Positions 27,275-37,020 of a DNA stretch of 64,000 nucleotides are shown here, piece by piece. Within the stretch, counting starts at the first letter, position 1. The number at the start of each line of letters is the position of its first letter. The notes below the pieces were generated by a model, which saw only the letters and a list, made by a program, of their open reading frames with translations, did not search any database and was not told the origin of the DNA. This DNA is from Bacteroides sp. (GTDB lineage: Bacteria; Bacteroidota; Bacteroidia; Bacteroidales; Muribaculaceae): assembly GCA_014801225.1 (NCBI GenBank), contig JAAVEO010000001.1, positions 1 to 64,000 of the forward strand. The letters run 5' to 3'. Made by a program: the position numbers and the translations under genes.

Positions 27275-30040
27275 TCAGATCACAATGTTGACGATGCGTC
27301 CGGGCACCACGATCACTTTCTTGGGTGCCTTTCCGCCAAGCCATTTCTCCGCTCCGGGATTGGCAAGCGCGGCAGCTTCCACCGCGGCTTTGTCGGCATC
27401 GGCAGGCACTTCGATTGTGTAGCGTGCCTTGCCGTTGAAGCTGACAGGATATTTCACGCTGTCCTCTTTGAGCGCGTCCTCGGAGTATTCGGGCCAAGCG
27501 GCGTCTACCACACTACCCTCTTCTCCAAGACGATGCCAGAACTCTTCGGCGATATGGGGAGCGAAGGGAGCTATCAGACGTGTCACTACCGATAGAGCCT
27601 CGCGACTGTCGCTCTTCATACCCTGCAATTCGTTGAGGGCGATCATGAAGGCGGCCACTGACGTGTTGAAACTGAAGTTCTCTATATCGGAAGTCACTTT
27701 CTTTATGAGAGTATGTACGGTCTTTAGCTCGGCCTTGTTCATCTCGCGGCGATCCTCGAGATTCACCTTCTCTGCCCAGTTCCAGAGCTTGCGTAGGAAG
27801 CGGTTGACACCATCGATACCGTTGGTATCCCAGGGTTTTGATTGCTCTACCGGGCCGAGGAACATCTCGTAGAGACGAAGTGTGTCGGCTCCGTAGCGGT
27901 CTACAATATCATCGGGGTTGACGACATTGAACATTGATTTGGACATCTTCTCCACAGCCCAACCGCATACATAGCGGCCATCATCCTCAAGGATAAATTC
28001 AGCGTCGGCGAAGTCGGGGCGCCATGCGCGGAAACGCTCTGTGTCGAGCACATCATTATTCACCATCGAGATATCCACACGTATGGGAGCCACATCGTAG
28101 GCATCTTTCTTACCGTGGCTTACGAAGGTGTTGGTATCCTTTATACGGTATACGAAGCTGCTTCGGCCCTGAATCATACCCTGATTGACAAGCTTGCGGA
28201 ATGGTTCGGGCTCTACCACATATCCCAGATCGTAAAGGAATTTGTTCCAGAAGCGCGAGTAGATAAGGTGGCCTGTGGCATGTTCGGCTCCACCCACATA
28301 GAGGTCTACATTACGCCAGTATTCATCTTTATCCCGACCTACGAGAGCCTTGTTATTGTGAGGATCCATGTAGCGAAGATAGTAGGCGGAGCTGCCTGCG
28401 AAACCGGGCATAGTGCAAAGTTCGATGGAATATCCCTCTTTTGTCACCCAATTCTTGGCGCGTCCGAGAGGGGGCTGACCATCGGAAGTAGGGAGATATG
28501 AATCCACTTCGGGGAGACGCAGGGGAAGCTCCGACTCATCCATAAGGTAGGCCACGCCGTCCTTGTAATAGATGGGGAAGGGTTCGCCCCAATAGCGTTG
28601 GCGCGAGAAGATAGCATCGCGCAGGCGGAAGTTTACTTTCACATGCCCCAGACCCTCCTCTTCGATGAAACGTTTGGTCTGGGCGATAGCGTCTTTTACC
28701 TCCATGCCGTTAAGGTCGAGCTTCGGTCCCTTGGAGTTTATCATCTTACCCTCTTTGGCATCAAAACTCTGCTCGGAGACATCCGCTCCCTCGATAAGGG
28801 GTATAACGGGAAGATCGAAATGGCGTGCGAAGGCGTAGTCGCGGCTGTCATGAGCGGGCACTGCCATGATGGCACCTGTGCCGTAGCCGGCAAGTACATA
28901 GTCGCTGACATAAATGGGAATCTCCTGTCCCGTGAGAGGATTCACGGCATAGCTGCCGGTGAAGACACCGGAGACTTTCTTATCGATCTGGCGTTCACGC
29001 TCTGTCTTATGGCTTACTTCCTTGAGATAAGTCTCCACTGCCTCACGCTGTTCAGGAGTGGTCACCTGCTCCACATATGCCGATTCGGGAGCGAGCACCA
29101 TAAAGGTGACTCCGAAGATAGTGTCGGCACGTGTGGTGAAGATTTCAAGTTCGATATCCTTTCCGGCCACTTTGAAGCGCATCTCCGCGCCTTCGCTGCG
29201 TCCGATCCAATTCTTCTGAGTCTCTTTGAGCGAGTCGCTCCATTCCACTCCGGCAAGATCACGGAGAAGACGATCGGCATAAGCCGACACTCGCAGACAC
29301 CATTGATTCATCAGACGCTGCTCCACAGGGTAACCGCCACGTACGGAGACACCCTCGCTCACCTCGTCGTTGGCAAGCACAGTGCCGAGTTCGGCACACC
29401 AGTTTACCATCGTCTCACCCTGATAAGCGATTCGATAATTCATCAGCACTTCACGCTGCTCCTTCTCGCTCATGGCGTTCCATTCGGCAGAGGTGAAGGA
29501 GAGTTCCTTTCCGCAAGCGGCATGTACTCCCTCTGTGCCATTCTCGGAGAAATGCTTCACGAGGTCGGCGATAGGGAGAGCCTTGTCGGCGGTGAGGTCA
29601 TAATAATGGTTGAACATCTGCATGAAGGCCCATTGTGTCCATCGGTAGTAATCCGGATCGCAAGTGCGTATCTCGCGACTCCAGTCAAAGGAGAATCCTA
29701 TCTTGTCGAGCTGTTCGCGATAGCGGGCGATATTCTTCTCAGTTGTGATCTCGGGATGCTGGCCTGTCTGGATAGCATATTGCTCCGCGGGCAGACCGTA
29801 AGCATCGTATCCCATGGGATGGAGCACATTGAAGCCGCACTGACGTTTATAGCGCGAATAGATATCACTGGCTATATAGCCGAGGGGATGCCCCACGTGC
29901 AGACCGGCTCCCGAAGGATATGGGAACATGTCGAGCACATAGAATTTCTCCTTGTCGGGGCGCTCTGTAGCCTTATACACCTCATTCTCACGCCAGAATT
30001 CCTGCCAGCGTCTCTCTATTTCTTTGTGATTGTAATCCAT
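27275..30040 (-). CDS. leuS: Leucyl-tRNA synthetase
   Basis: The 921-residue class I synthetase charges tRNA-Leu. The HIGH-type motif is in [15 protein letters not shown] at about residues 41-55 and the KMSKS loop in [12 protein letters not shown] near 690. Between them lies the CP1 editing domain, with [11 protein letters not shown] near 310 and the conserved editing aspartate region [17 protein letters not shown] near 400. The C-terminal anticodon-binding helices end in [19 protein letters not shown]. Full length and intact. A -7-like box (TAATTTTG on the - strand, 30142-30135) lies about 95 bases before the start without a clear -33 element. Confidence 0.96.
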   Translation of the reverse strand: MDYNHKEIERRWQEFWRENEVYKATERPDKEKFYVLDMFPYPSGAGLHVGHPLGYIASDIYSRYKRQCGFNVLHPMGYDAYGLPAEQYAIQTGQHPEITTEKNIARYREQLDKIGFSFDWSREIRTCDPDYYRWTQWAFMQMFNHYYDLTADKALPIADLVKHFSENGTEGVHAACGKELSFTSAEWNAMSEKEQREVLMNYRIAYQGETMVNWCAELGTVLANDEVSEGVSVRGGYPVEQRLMNQWCLRVSAYADRLLRDLAGVEWSDSLKETQKNWIGRSEGAEMRFKVAGKDIELEIFTTRADTIFGVTFMVLAPESAYVEQVTTPEQREAVETYLKEVSHKTERERQIDKKVSGVFTGSYAVNPLTGQEIPIYVSDYVLAGYGTGAIMAVPAHDSRDYAFARHFDLPVIPLIEGADVSEQSFDAKEGKMINSKGPKLDLNGMEVKDAIAQTKRFIEEEGLGHVKVNFRLRDAIFSRQRYWGEPFPIYYKDGVAYLMDESELPLRLPEVDSYLPTSDGQPPLGRAKNWVTKEGYSIELCTMPGFAGSSAYYLRYMDPHNNKALVGRDKDEYWRNVDLYVGGAEHATGHLIYSRFWNKFLYDLGYVVEPEPFRKLVNQGMIQGRSSFVYRIKDTNTFVSHGKKDAYDVAPIRVDISMVNNDVLDTERFRAWRPDFADAEFILEDDGRYVCGWAVEKMSKSMFNVVNPDDIVDRYGADTLRLYEMFLGPVEQSKPWDTNGIDGVNRFLRKLWNWAEKVNLEDRREMNKAELKTVHTLIKKVTSDIENFSFNTSVAAFMIALNELQGMKSDSREALSVVTRLIAPFAPHIAEEFWHRLGEEGSVVDAAWPEYSEDALKEDSVKYPVSFNGKARYTIEVPADADKAAVEAAALANPGAEKWLGGKAPKKVIVVPGRIVNIVI

Positions 30041-30294
30041 TATATGATATTTATGGAGCCCGGCAAGGCCCCGTTATGACCGCGGACGCTGACCGGAATC
30101 CCTACATTCTGCGGAACACCTGCAACTCCGACTGCAAAATTAGCAAATTTTTCGCGAATATCATTTCTCTCCGGCACGCTTGATAGCCGGAATACCCCTC
30201 TTTATCCCTGCTTTATCCCGACAAAGGAATAAACAAATTAAAAAATTATGTGGTTATACTACTATATATTACTGAAACCAAAATCTTTTCCGCT

Positions 30295-31629
30295 ATGAAA
30301 TATGTAGATTCCGGCAACGGCAAGATGCCGCTTATCTCATTGCTTGCCATATTGTCGATTTCCCTGACAATCAATATGCCCGGCCTCGCGGTCTCCCCGA
30401 TGCTCGGTAAGCTTCGCGATTTATTCCATTCCTCCGAGATGGAGGCACAGCTTGTGACGAGCCTGCCGAATCTATGTATGATTCCTGTAGTGCTTCTTGC
30501 CGGCAAACTCTCCACAGCCTCGCGCCAGACAGCGGTGCTTACCACCGGTCTTGTTATATTCCTTTTGGCGGGTATAGGGTGTTTCTTCGCTTCAAGTATG
30601 ACGGCATTGATTGTCTTGGGTTGCTTCGTGGGTGTAGGTTGCGGTCTTGTAGTGCCTGTAGCCGCCGGGTATATCTCAGAATGGTTTATGGGTAAATCAC
30701 GTCAGGCGGATCTCGGACTCAAATCCACCACTTCCAACGCCATGGTGATCATAGCTAATATCTATGTAGGCTGGATCGCCGCCCACAACTGGCACGCCGC
30801 GTTCGTGGTATATCTCACTCCTCTTATACCACTTATCTTGCTTCCCTACATGACTCAGCGATATGTGAAGAAGAATCGTATCGTGATGTCAGATGTGATG
30901 GAAGAGAAGGAGACAGTCGCCGCCACCCCGGCCAACGCTCCATATCATTTTCATGGTAAAGAGTCGCTGAAATTGCTTGCCGGACTTATCTGCCTTTATA
31001 TGTTCCTGACTTATGCCACTACTTCCATCTCATATTATGCCCCGTTCGCTATGGAACATTTCGGAATGAATACTACCGAGGTGGGTGTAGTCACAGCGAT
31101 GTATTATCTTATGTGTGCCGTGTGTGGTGCGTTCGTATCGCCTCTCAAACATTTCTTTAAGAAAGGGACTATGTTTATATGTCTGGGACTCTGTGCCGCC
31201 GGGTTGCTGACAATCGGATTCACTCATAATTTCTGGATCTATACCCTCGCGTCTCTTGTGACCGGTTTCGGGTATGGTATCATCCAGCCAATCATCTATA
31301 ATAAGACTACGTATGTAGCTCCAACGCGTCAATTAGGCACACAGTATTTCGGGTACGTACTCTCGTCCAACTATGTGGCTATAATGATGGTGCCATTCGT
31401 CGACGGTTTGGCACGCAAGATTTTCCATGCTCAGTCGGCCACATTTGAATTCATCTTCAGCGGCGCAGTAGTATTGGCAATTCTCCTTTGGGCTCTTCTC
31501 TCACGCAAAAGCTATGTATTCGCCGTCAACCCTGCCTCAGCAGCTCCCACTCCTGCTGAGATAGCCGCGGCAGAAGCCGAAGAAGCCCGCGAAGTAGCAT
31601 CCTCCCCCTCCGCGTCACCCGCAAAATAA
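30295..31629 (+). CDS. MFS transporter
   Basis: The 444-residue inner-membrane protein has about twelve helices and begins MKYVDSGNGKMPLISLLAI. The start at ATG 30295 is preferred to the GTG at 30250, which adds 15 weakly hydrophobic residues. There is a central cytoplasmic loop with KEKETVAATPANAP and an unusual alanine/glutamate/proline-rich C-terminal tail (PTPAEIAAAEAEEAREVASS). Helix pairs show the small-residue packing of the major facilitator fold (GVGCGLVVPVAAGYISEWF near 121). The substrate is not identifiable; a sugar, organic-acid or drug exporter are all possible. It is divergent from leuS and monocistronic by position. Confidence 0.8.
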   Translation: MKYVDSGNGKMPLISLLAILSISLTINMPGLAVSPMLGKLRDLFHSSEMEAQLVTSLPNLCMIPVVLLAGKLSTASRQTAVLTTGLVIFLLAGIGCFFASSMTALIVLGCFVGVGCGLVVPVAAGYISEWFMGKSRQADLGLKSTTSNAMVIIANIYVGWIAAHNWHAAFVVYLTPLIPLILLPYMTQRYVKKNRIVMSDVMEEKETVAATPANAPYHFHGKESLKLLAGLICLYMFLTYATTSISYYAPFAMEHFGMNTTEVGVVTAMYYLMCAVCGAFVSPLKHFFKKGTMFICLGLCAAGLLTIGFTHNFWIYTLASLVTGFGYGIIQPIIYNKTTYVAPTRQLGTQYFGYVLSSNYVAIMMVPFVDGLARKIFHAQSATFEFIFSGAVVLAILLWALLSRKSYVFAVNPASAAPTPAEIAAAEAEEAREVASSPSASPAK

Positions 31630-31691
31630 TTGACCGCCGGCCCTCTCTACAAAGATTATCAGGCAAAAAACAATCTTACCCTTTCTAACTA

Positions 31692-31722
31692 TTGCAAATG
31701 TAACAGATTTTTACTACCTTTG
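31692..31722 (+). promoter_or_regulatory. Promoter of the small membrane-protein gene
   Basis: TTG at 31692-31694, a 20-base spacer and TACCTTTG at 31715-31722 match the Bacteroidetes consensus. The start near 31728 leaves about 22 bases before the ATG at 31750. Confidence 0.7.
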
Positions 31723-31749
31723 TGGTATAATCTTAAAAACCTTTGCATT

Positions 31750-31938
31750 ATGTTCTGGGTATTCGCTACTATCATTGGATTCTTATCCTGCTTTTCCAAG
31801 AAAAGTTGCCGCAGGAATGATGCTGAAGTATTTCTAAGGCGCCCGGGGACTCCCGATCCTGACTTTTACCTCAGGAGTTATCGCCGCGCAAGTGGGGATG
31901 CAAGTAAAAGAAGAAGAAGATATCGTAAACGTCTTTAA
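31750..31938 (+). CDS. Small basic membrane protein of unknown function, 62 residues
   Basis: A 62-residue protein opens with one hydrophobic stretch (FWVFATIIGFLSCF) and then has a strongly basic, Arg/Lys-rich tail ending SKRRRRYRKRL. I do not recognise a family. The gene is supported by its context rather than its length: a consensus promoter ends 27 bases upstream and an intrinsic terminator begins 4 bases after the stop, so the open frame exactly fills a transcription unit. A longer in-frame start at 31630 would begin upstream of the promoter and is rejected. With an N-in topology the tail would face outside; with N-out it would be cytoplasmic and could bind nucleic acid or lipid heads. 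A toxin-like peptide is also possible. Confidence 0.6.
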   Translation: MFWVFATIIGFLSCFSKKSCRRNDAEVFLRRPGTPDPDFYLRSYRRASGDASKRRRRYRKRL

Positions 31939-31942
31939 TTAC

Positions 31943-31980
31943 ACAGCCCGAATCCTAAGGATTTGGGCTGTTGTCTTTTA
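31943..31980 (+). terminator. Intrinsic terminator after the small membrane-protein gene
   Basis: A 13-bp stem with one G-T wobble pairs 31943-31955 with 31959-31971 around a 3-base loop, followed by TGTCTTTTA. It starts 4 bases after the stop codon. Confidence 0.8.
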
Positions 31981-32095
31981 CTATTATTTCTTCTTCAAGA
32001 AAGACGGTAGGTTTTTCTTACGCCGAGAGGCGCTTGGGCACCTGCTAAATGCACAAAATAACGTAGTAAATGTTTGACAATTAAGTGTTTACAAC

Positions 32096-32175
32096 CGGAC
32101 ATGGCACGCCATATCCCTACGTTACACACTATCCTGCAACGGATAGAACGTAGGGCACATGGCGTGCCATGTCCG
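32096..32175. repeat. 80-bp palindromic element (REP/MITE-like)
   Basis: Three nested inverted-repeat segments form one long hairpin: 32096-32112 with 32159-32175 (17 bp, perfect), 32115-32123 with 32147-32155 (9 bp), and 32129-32134 with 32141-32146 (6 bp) around a 6-base loop. The outer arm itself contains a short palindrome (ATGGCACGCCAT). No T run follows, so it is not a simple terminator. I recall similar palindromes between Bacteroidales genes, but no second copy was spotted in this window. The rest of 31981-32484 holds no gene that can be supported. Confidence 0.7.
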
Positions 32176-32484
32176 CATTGCGACTCATTGATAATTAAGA
32201 AAATCATCCCATTCAGCATTTTAGAAACTACTCACATCAATGTCCTGCATCTTTCCTCAATTACAGAGGTAATTTCCGCGCCGGTATTCTGCGCCGTTCA
32301 GGCCGCAGGCGAAGCTTAGGCCGTGGTCCTTTATGCGGGGGCTAAATACATTTTCTTTAAGTTTTTGCGTATGCTGAAGCGGAAGTTTAAGGGAAATTCT
32401 GCGTCCTAAAAAAAAGCGCGACATAAGGTAATAATTAAGTATCGGAATAAGACTTAAGGGTGGTAATCTGGTTCGTATTGGATA

Positions 32485-32523
32485 CGTAAAAAGGGTTAAG
32501 TCGTTGACTTAACCCTTTTTACG
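32485..32523. terminator. Perfect 18-bp hairpin downstream of tRNA-Pro
   Basis: Positions 32485-32502 pair perfectly with 32506-32523 around a 3-base loop. Both arms contain a five-base A or T run, so it can act as an intrinsic terminator for the - strand tRNA transcript and possibly in the other direction. Confidence 0.75.
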
Positions 32524-32532
32524 GCTCTTTCG

Positions 32533-32607
32533 TCGGGGTGAAAGGATTCGAACCTTCGACCCCCTGGTCCCAAACCAGGTGCGCTAACCGGACTGCGCTA
32601 CACCCCG
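32533..32607 (-). tRNA. tRNA-Pro (anticodon TGG)
   Basis: Read on the - strand, the acceptor stem CGGGGTG (32607-32601) pairs with CACCCCG (32540-32534), discriminator A at 32533. The anticodon arm CCTGG-TTTGGGA-CCAGG gives TGG, and the T arm contains GGTTCGAATCC. The 3' CCA is not encoded. It lies just downstream of the GH13 gene and upstream of an 18-bp terminator hairpin. Confidence 0.96.
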
Positions 32608-32669
32608 TGGAGCGCAAGCCTAAGGGTGATAACCCTTGGCTTGCGACTGCAAAGTTACACTTTTTATTT

Positions 32670-35207
32670 CTATCTGACAAATATTTTTTTATTTCCATTA
32701 CCGGAAATTATCAGATAAAGGCCCGTGGGAAGTGTGTATTCCGCTTTTTCGGCCGTGGTCTCGGCTATCTTGATGCCGTCAATTCCGTAGACTGCGATTC
32801 CCCCTACGGCTCCTTCTATCGTAAGAAGTCCGTACTCGCTATGGGCTATCAGTTCGCCGGACGTGCCCTCCTCCCCTATCTTATCGACGGAGACTATGGA
32901 TTTTGACCCGATCACCACATAACTGTTGGCCGGGACAGTGACAGTACCGGCGGCTGCATTGAATACGGGAGATGTACCATAGCTCTTCGAGAGTATTTCG
33001 TAAGCGGCATCATCTTTCTTTGTAAAATCCACTTTTATCGAGATATTCCCTCCCGTGACGTTGGGATTGATGAGTGTGAATATCTCTTTATCGCCGGCTC
33101 GGGAGATAAGCGAACGTCCATCTTTCCAATCCGAAGCTGCACAACGGGAAGTGAAATCCGCCGATTCGGCAAAGAGTTCGGGGTTGTCGGTGCGTAAGCG
33201 TAAGAGTTCCATATAAGTGTCGTGTAGTGCTACGCGATAGGCATCATCAAGATAGTTCCATACCACAATCTTAGGATCCATATTGTTACCGCCGGTCTGA
33301 TCCTTGGCGTTCTGAGCATCACCTAATTCGGAAAACTGCCAGATCATGTGAGCTCCGGGAGCCATTATCATCTGCGCAGCTGTGCTTCCGAGACGTCGTA
33401 AGGCGATACTCTTGTCAGTCATGACAGTGCCGAATCCCCATATACTCTGCTTATAGGCAAGACGCTGCTCATCGTGGCTTTCAAGATAGCTCACGGTAGA
33501 CCCCCATGTGCGCGATGCCTTTGGTGCATACATCCCGGAAAGGGCCGAGTCGCTTTCATATCCCATGGCAAACTGACAACCGGCATTATTCCAATTCGAC
33601 CAGTTGAGCTGCCCGTAGGTAGCCATCTCGTTCTCCTCCTTCGCCTCAGCCAAATCTTCATTGATGCATATAACATCGGGACGCACCTCTTGCGCGGCGA
33701 GTTGCAGCTCGCGCATACGCTTCACACGTCCGGCGTTGTAGGCATTCGTGGCGGCATCGCTATTGTTGGCATACGCATCATTATCCGCCAGACCTTTCAC
33801 GAGGTCGAAGCGGAAACCGTCAATCCGATACTCCTCCAGCCAATAGCGCATCATATCTTTCCATTGCTTCTGCACGAGGGGATGTCCCTGATTCCAATCA
33901 TTGAGCACACTATAGGCATGCGGCGCCGTGGCATTGAAGAAAGGATTCTCCCATATCTCATACATCTGATACCACGGATGTTGCCAATCAGCCTGATTGA
34001 ATACGACATCGAGTATCACAGCCAAACCCGCCTCATGACAGGCATCGATAAATTCCTTATAGTCGGAGGGAGTACCGTAAGCCTTATCGGGTGCAAAATA
34101 GAAGTTGGGATTGTACCCCCACGAATTATTACCGTTGAATTCATTTATAGGAAGCAATTCCACCGCGTTCACGCCAAGGCGTTTCAAGTAAGGGATGCGT
34201 GAGATTGCGGCGCGGACAGTGCCGTTACCCTTAGCCTCACCAACAGTGCCGGTAAAGTCACGTAGAAGCAACTCATAGATAAGGAGGTCGGAATTAGCGG
34301 GGCGCTTGAACCCGGCACTGTGCTTCCACGTAAAATCATTGATATTCTCCTGATATACCGCAAGAGATGTCTCAGGCACCTTTCCTACCGGGAAAGCGGG
34401 AAGATCCGGATATACCTCCGGGGAGATATATTTATCATTCCAAGGATCGAGTACAAGGCGAGCATACGGATCGGCTACATTGATATTATAATCCACAACG
34501 TAATAGTAAGGATAAGGCTTATCAGGAGCCAGTCCGTTGACTGTAGTCCAGAAATAACGCTGCCCCTCAAAATCTGTGTATGACATCACCTGCGAGGCAT
34601 CCGGCTGATAATCGTTCCAGCTACCGATAAGGAATACGGAACTCTTTCCCGGAGCGGCCAAACAGAAAGTGACCGAGCCATCGTCACCACGGACAGCTCC
34701 TTGTGTCGGTTGACCACCGGGATAGGGAGCTTCCACGGAAGCGGGCAAGGAGGCAATCCCTCCATCCACTACATTCACGGCGATATCAGCACCTCCTGCA
34801 CCCTTACCCTCCTTGCTGCTGTCGGCAAGTCGGAATACGAACATAAGTCGCTTGATCACCTCCCCGGCCGGCACACCATAATATTGACGCAGATTGCCGA
34901 TATTAAGACGCCATAGATTCGGGCTGACATATTCCAGCTTGTATTTAGCCGAATTGTCGCCCCATACAGGAGCATATTTCCAATCCGAACCGGAAGAGGA
35001 AGCCGAAGTTATCACTCCCGTATGAGCATATATCTGTGCGGAGGCGGGCTGTCCGGCCAACCCCTTGTTACCCTGGTCGGCATGAAAATACACCACTACC
35101 CCGGTGGCATCCTCCTGAAGCGGAGTCGGCTCGGTAGTGACCTGCGCCCTGAGACCGTTCACCACGGCAAAGAGAGCTACAAGGAAAAGAATATATCGAG
35201 TTTTCAT
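32670..35207 (-). CDS. Secreted GH13 (alpha-amylase superfamily) protein with CBM48-like domain and C-terminal sorting tail
   Basis: The 845-residue precursor starts at 35207 (MKTRYILFLVALFAVVNG, signal peptide ending RAQ); a longer start adds 13 residues. Domains: an N-terminal DUF4961-like/starch-protein module (about 25-150), an E-set/CBM48-like domain (about 175-280, FLIGSWNDYQPD), the GH13 barrel (about 315-700), and a T9SS-like tail (about 785-845). The catalytic residues are present: Asp468 in GFRFDLVKG, Glu517 in ICINEDL and Asp579 in LESHDEQR. Region I reads DVVFNQ (400-405), with Gln replacing the usual His. It probably cleaves alpha-glucans such as starch, glycogen or pullulan at the cell surface. 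No susCD partner genes are adjacent. Confidence 0.88.
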   Translation of the reverse strand: MKTRYILFLVALFAVVNGLRAQVTTEPTPLQEDATGVVVYFHADQGNKGLAGQPASAQIYAHTGVITSASSSGSDWKYAPVWGDNSAKYKLEYVSPNLWRLNIGNLRQYYGVPAGEVIKRLMFVFRLADSSKEGKGAGGADIAVNVVDGGIASLPASVEAPYPGGQPTQGAVRGDDGSVTFCLAAPGKSSVFLIGSWNDYQPDASQVMSYTDFEGQRYFWTTVNGLAPDKPYPYYYVVDYNINVADPYARLVLDPWNDKYISPEVYPDLPAFPVGKVPETSLAVYQENINDFTWKHSAGFKRPANSDLLIYELLLRDFTGTVGEAKGNGTVRAAISRIPYLKRLGVNAVELLPINEFNGNNSWGYNPNFYFAPDKAYGTPSDYKEFIDACHEAGLAVILDVVFNQADWQHPWYQMYEIWENPFFNATAPHAYSVLNDWNQGHPLVQKQWKDMMRYWLEEYRIDGFRFDLVKGLADNDAYANNSDAATNAYNAGRVKRMRELQLAAQEVRPDVICINEDLAEAKEENEMATYGQLNWSNWNNAGCQFAMGYESDSALSGMYAPKASRTWGSTVSYLESHDEQRLAYKQSIWGFGTVMTDKSIALRRLGSTAAQMIMAPGAHMIWQFSELGDAQNAKDQTGGNNMDPKIVVWNYLDDAYRVALHDTYMELLRLRTDNPELFAESADFTSRCAASDWKDGRSLISRAGDKEIFTLINPNVTGGNISIKVDFTKKDDAAYEILSKSYGTSPVFNAAAGTVTVPANSYVVIGSKSIVSVDKIGEEGTSGELIAHSEYGLLTIEGAVGGIAVYGIDGIKIAETTAEKAEYTLPTGLYLIISGNGNKKIFVR

Positions 35208-35285
35208 GAGTCGTAATTTTCGAAAAAACAGTATCTCATATCCCAAAGATGATGATGAGAATTAATCATACCTTATCCGAACATA

Positions 35286-35717
35286 TCAATCCTCATCCGG
35301 GATATAGGTAAGATCCCGCATATGGTTGTACTCATCCCACGAGGCATCCTCCTCGGCATCAATCTCCAGAGGCATAGGGTCGACATTCTCCAGAGCCTTA
35401 TTGAATACAAGAGAGAAGATTTTCAGATTCTTCGTATAGAATACCCAGTCGCGACGTCCGTCACCTGTATAGATACCGGTCATCACCGCCACCTTATCCT
35501 TGGAGAAGGCCGCCTGAAGAGCATCAGTGGCTTCCTCCATCAGAGCGGCGTCCCCCTCCTCCGGCATACCCGAAGGGAGCGCGTTATAGCGCCAAGTGAC
35601 ATCAATGCGATAGATATACTTACCATTATCTTTAAATTTACCCACATCATCGCGGCCGGAGACTATGACAGTCTTACCATTCTCGCCGTCAGCGGGATAA
35701 CTCCACCATTTATCCAT
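35286..35717 (-). CDS. DUF695-like protein of unknown function
   Basis: A 143-residue soluble protein begins MDKWWSYPADGENGKTVIVSGRDD and has alternating strands and helices with an acidic C-terminus. The opening and the internal WVFYTKNL fit my recollection of DUF695 proteins, which sometimes occur with RNA-degradation or immunity-like genes, but no function is established. It starts 25 bases after the Smr-domain gene stops and is likely in the same transcript. There is no signal peptide, so it is cytoplasmic. Confidence 0.6.
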   Translation of the reverse strand: MDKWWSYPADGENGKTVIVSGRDDVGKFKDNGKYIYRIDVTWRYNALPSGMPEEGDAALMEEATDALQAAFSKDKVAVMTGIYTGDGRRDWVFYTKNLKIFSLVFNKALENVDPMPLEIDAEEDASWDEYNHMRDLTYIPDED

Positions 35718-35742
35718 TTCTATTCTTTGATTTTGTCGGTTA

Positions 35743-36915
35743 TCAGTTTCTTACGGTGACGAGCGTGGCTCCGAAGCCATATTCACGGAAGGAAGCGTCC
35801 TGCAGTTCGGCCTTGGGATACTCCTTCTTGAGGAGCGCAAGCACAGCCTTACGCAACACACCCTCCCCCTTGCCATGTATAAAGACAATCTTCTGCCCTA
35901 TACGGCGGGAATTAGCCTTCATCACCCGGCGTACTTCGTCAAGCTGCATATTCAGCATAGCGGTATTATCCATTCCCGCTGTAGAGTCAGTGAGCGCGTC
36001 AATATGGAGGTCTACTTCGATAGTGGGAAGGAGTTTGTTGGGATTGGCAGCAGGGTCGGGTGCCTGACGCTTGGACCGACCGCTATCCACGCGATACTTC
36101 TTGGAGAGCTCGGCCACAGCATCCGGTTCCCCCTTCTGTCGCGCACCCATAGCCTGCGCTATTGTGGCGGCATCCACCTCAGTGGGACGCACCGCAACAT
36201 CATCCTTTATGACAGGATACTCAAGAACGGGAGTCTCGAAATACATTCCGGGACGGAAGCAATGTAGCTTATGGAACTTTGTAAGGTCGAGACGGCGACT
36301 CACACTAATCGGTGCCTTCATCTCAAACTCCTTGCCACGCTTGAAGGCTACAGCCTGCAGGGCCACACGCTCTATCTCGCCGAGTGTGTCATGAGTATAA
36401 GTGGCCAGATCGATCAATTCATTTGGAGCCACTTCTCCCTGATATATCATATTCCAACCTCTGGAGCCCTCTCCTCTCCCCAATAGAGTGAACGAAAGGA
36501 AATAATTGGAATCATTCACGAGTACAGCCGTGAAGCGGGCGGCTGAGAGATTCTTGACATCGGAGGGTTCGAAAGCAAGCGCCACATTAAGACGGTCGCC
36601 ATGAGCGGTCTCCTCCACAGGGAGCGACTGTGCAGGGGCTACTTTCGCAGCAGGGGATAAGGCGGGAGCCTGAGTCTCGGAGCGGTCCCTCTTCCCGGCA
36701 TCGAAAGCATTCTGGTCGAACATCAGGCGGGGAGAGGAAGCATTTCCTTTTGAAGAAGCCTCATGTCCAGCGGGCATCACTACCACTACCTCCTTCACCA
36801 GGACGGGAGTCTCGAATCCATCCTCGTCTACATAGGCCATCTGACCCTCTATACGTGTCACTCTGCCGCCACCTACGGAATTAAGGTAGCGAACGGTGTC
36901 TCCTATCTTTACCAT
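35743..36915 (-). CDS. DUF2027 and Smr domain protein
   Basis: The 390-residue protein starts with an SH3-like segment (MVKIGDTVRYLNSVGGGRVTRI) characteristic of the Bacteroidetes DUF2027 family, which resembles the KOW-like part of MutS2. The C-terminal about 90 residues are an Smr domain, with EVDLHIDAL and the catalytic-loop motif HGKGEGVLRKAV. Smr domains of MutS2-type proteins cleave DNA or RNA, and some act on collided ribosomes; here the MutS ATPase part is absent. The ATG at 36915 is preferred to one 26 codons upstream because it begins the conserved domain. Neighbours phoH and the DUF695 gene are in the same orientation. Confidence 0.82.
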   Translation of the reverse strand: MVKIGDTVRYLNSVGGGRVTRIEGQMAYVDEDGFETPVLVKEVVVVMPAGHEASSKGNASSPRLMFDQNAFDAGKRDRSETQAPALSPAAKVAPAQSLPVEETAHGDRLNVALAFEPSDVKNLSAARFTAVLVNDSNYFLSFTLLGRGEGSRGWNMIYQGEVAPNELIDLATYTHDTLGEIERVALQAVAFKRGKEFEMKAPISVSRRLDLTKFHKLHCFRPGMYFETPVLEYPVIKDDVAVRPTEVDAATIAQAMGARQKGEPDAVAELSKKYRVDSGRSKRQAPDPAANPNKLLPTIEVDLHIDALTDSTAGMDNTAMLNMQLDEVRRVMKANSRRIGQKIVFIHGKGEGVLRKAVLALLKKEYPKAELQDASFREYGFGATLVTVRN

Positions 36916-37020
36916 ATTTCTTACGGATTTATCTTTAACGTTATCATAGACCACAGGCAGATGTCTTGACCGCCACACAGCGGAGAAGGGCATCTGCCTG
37001 AAGTCGTAAAAATTTACTGT

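Noticed and set aside
28598-30079. 493-codon open frame on the + strand across leuS
   Set aside because: Antisense shadow of leuS with low-information sequence; leuS has complete catalytic motifs.
32074-32319. 81-codon open frame across the 80-bp palindrome
   Set aside because: Its sequence is mostly the palindrome itself and it lacks a promoter or motif.
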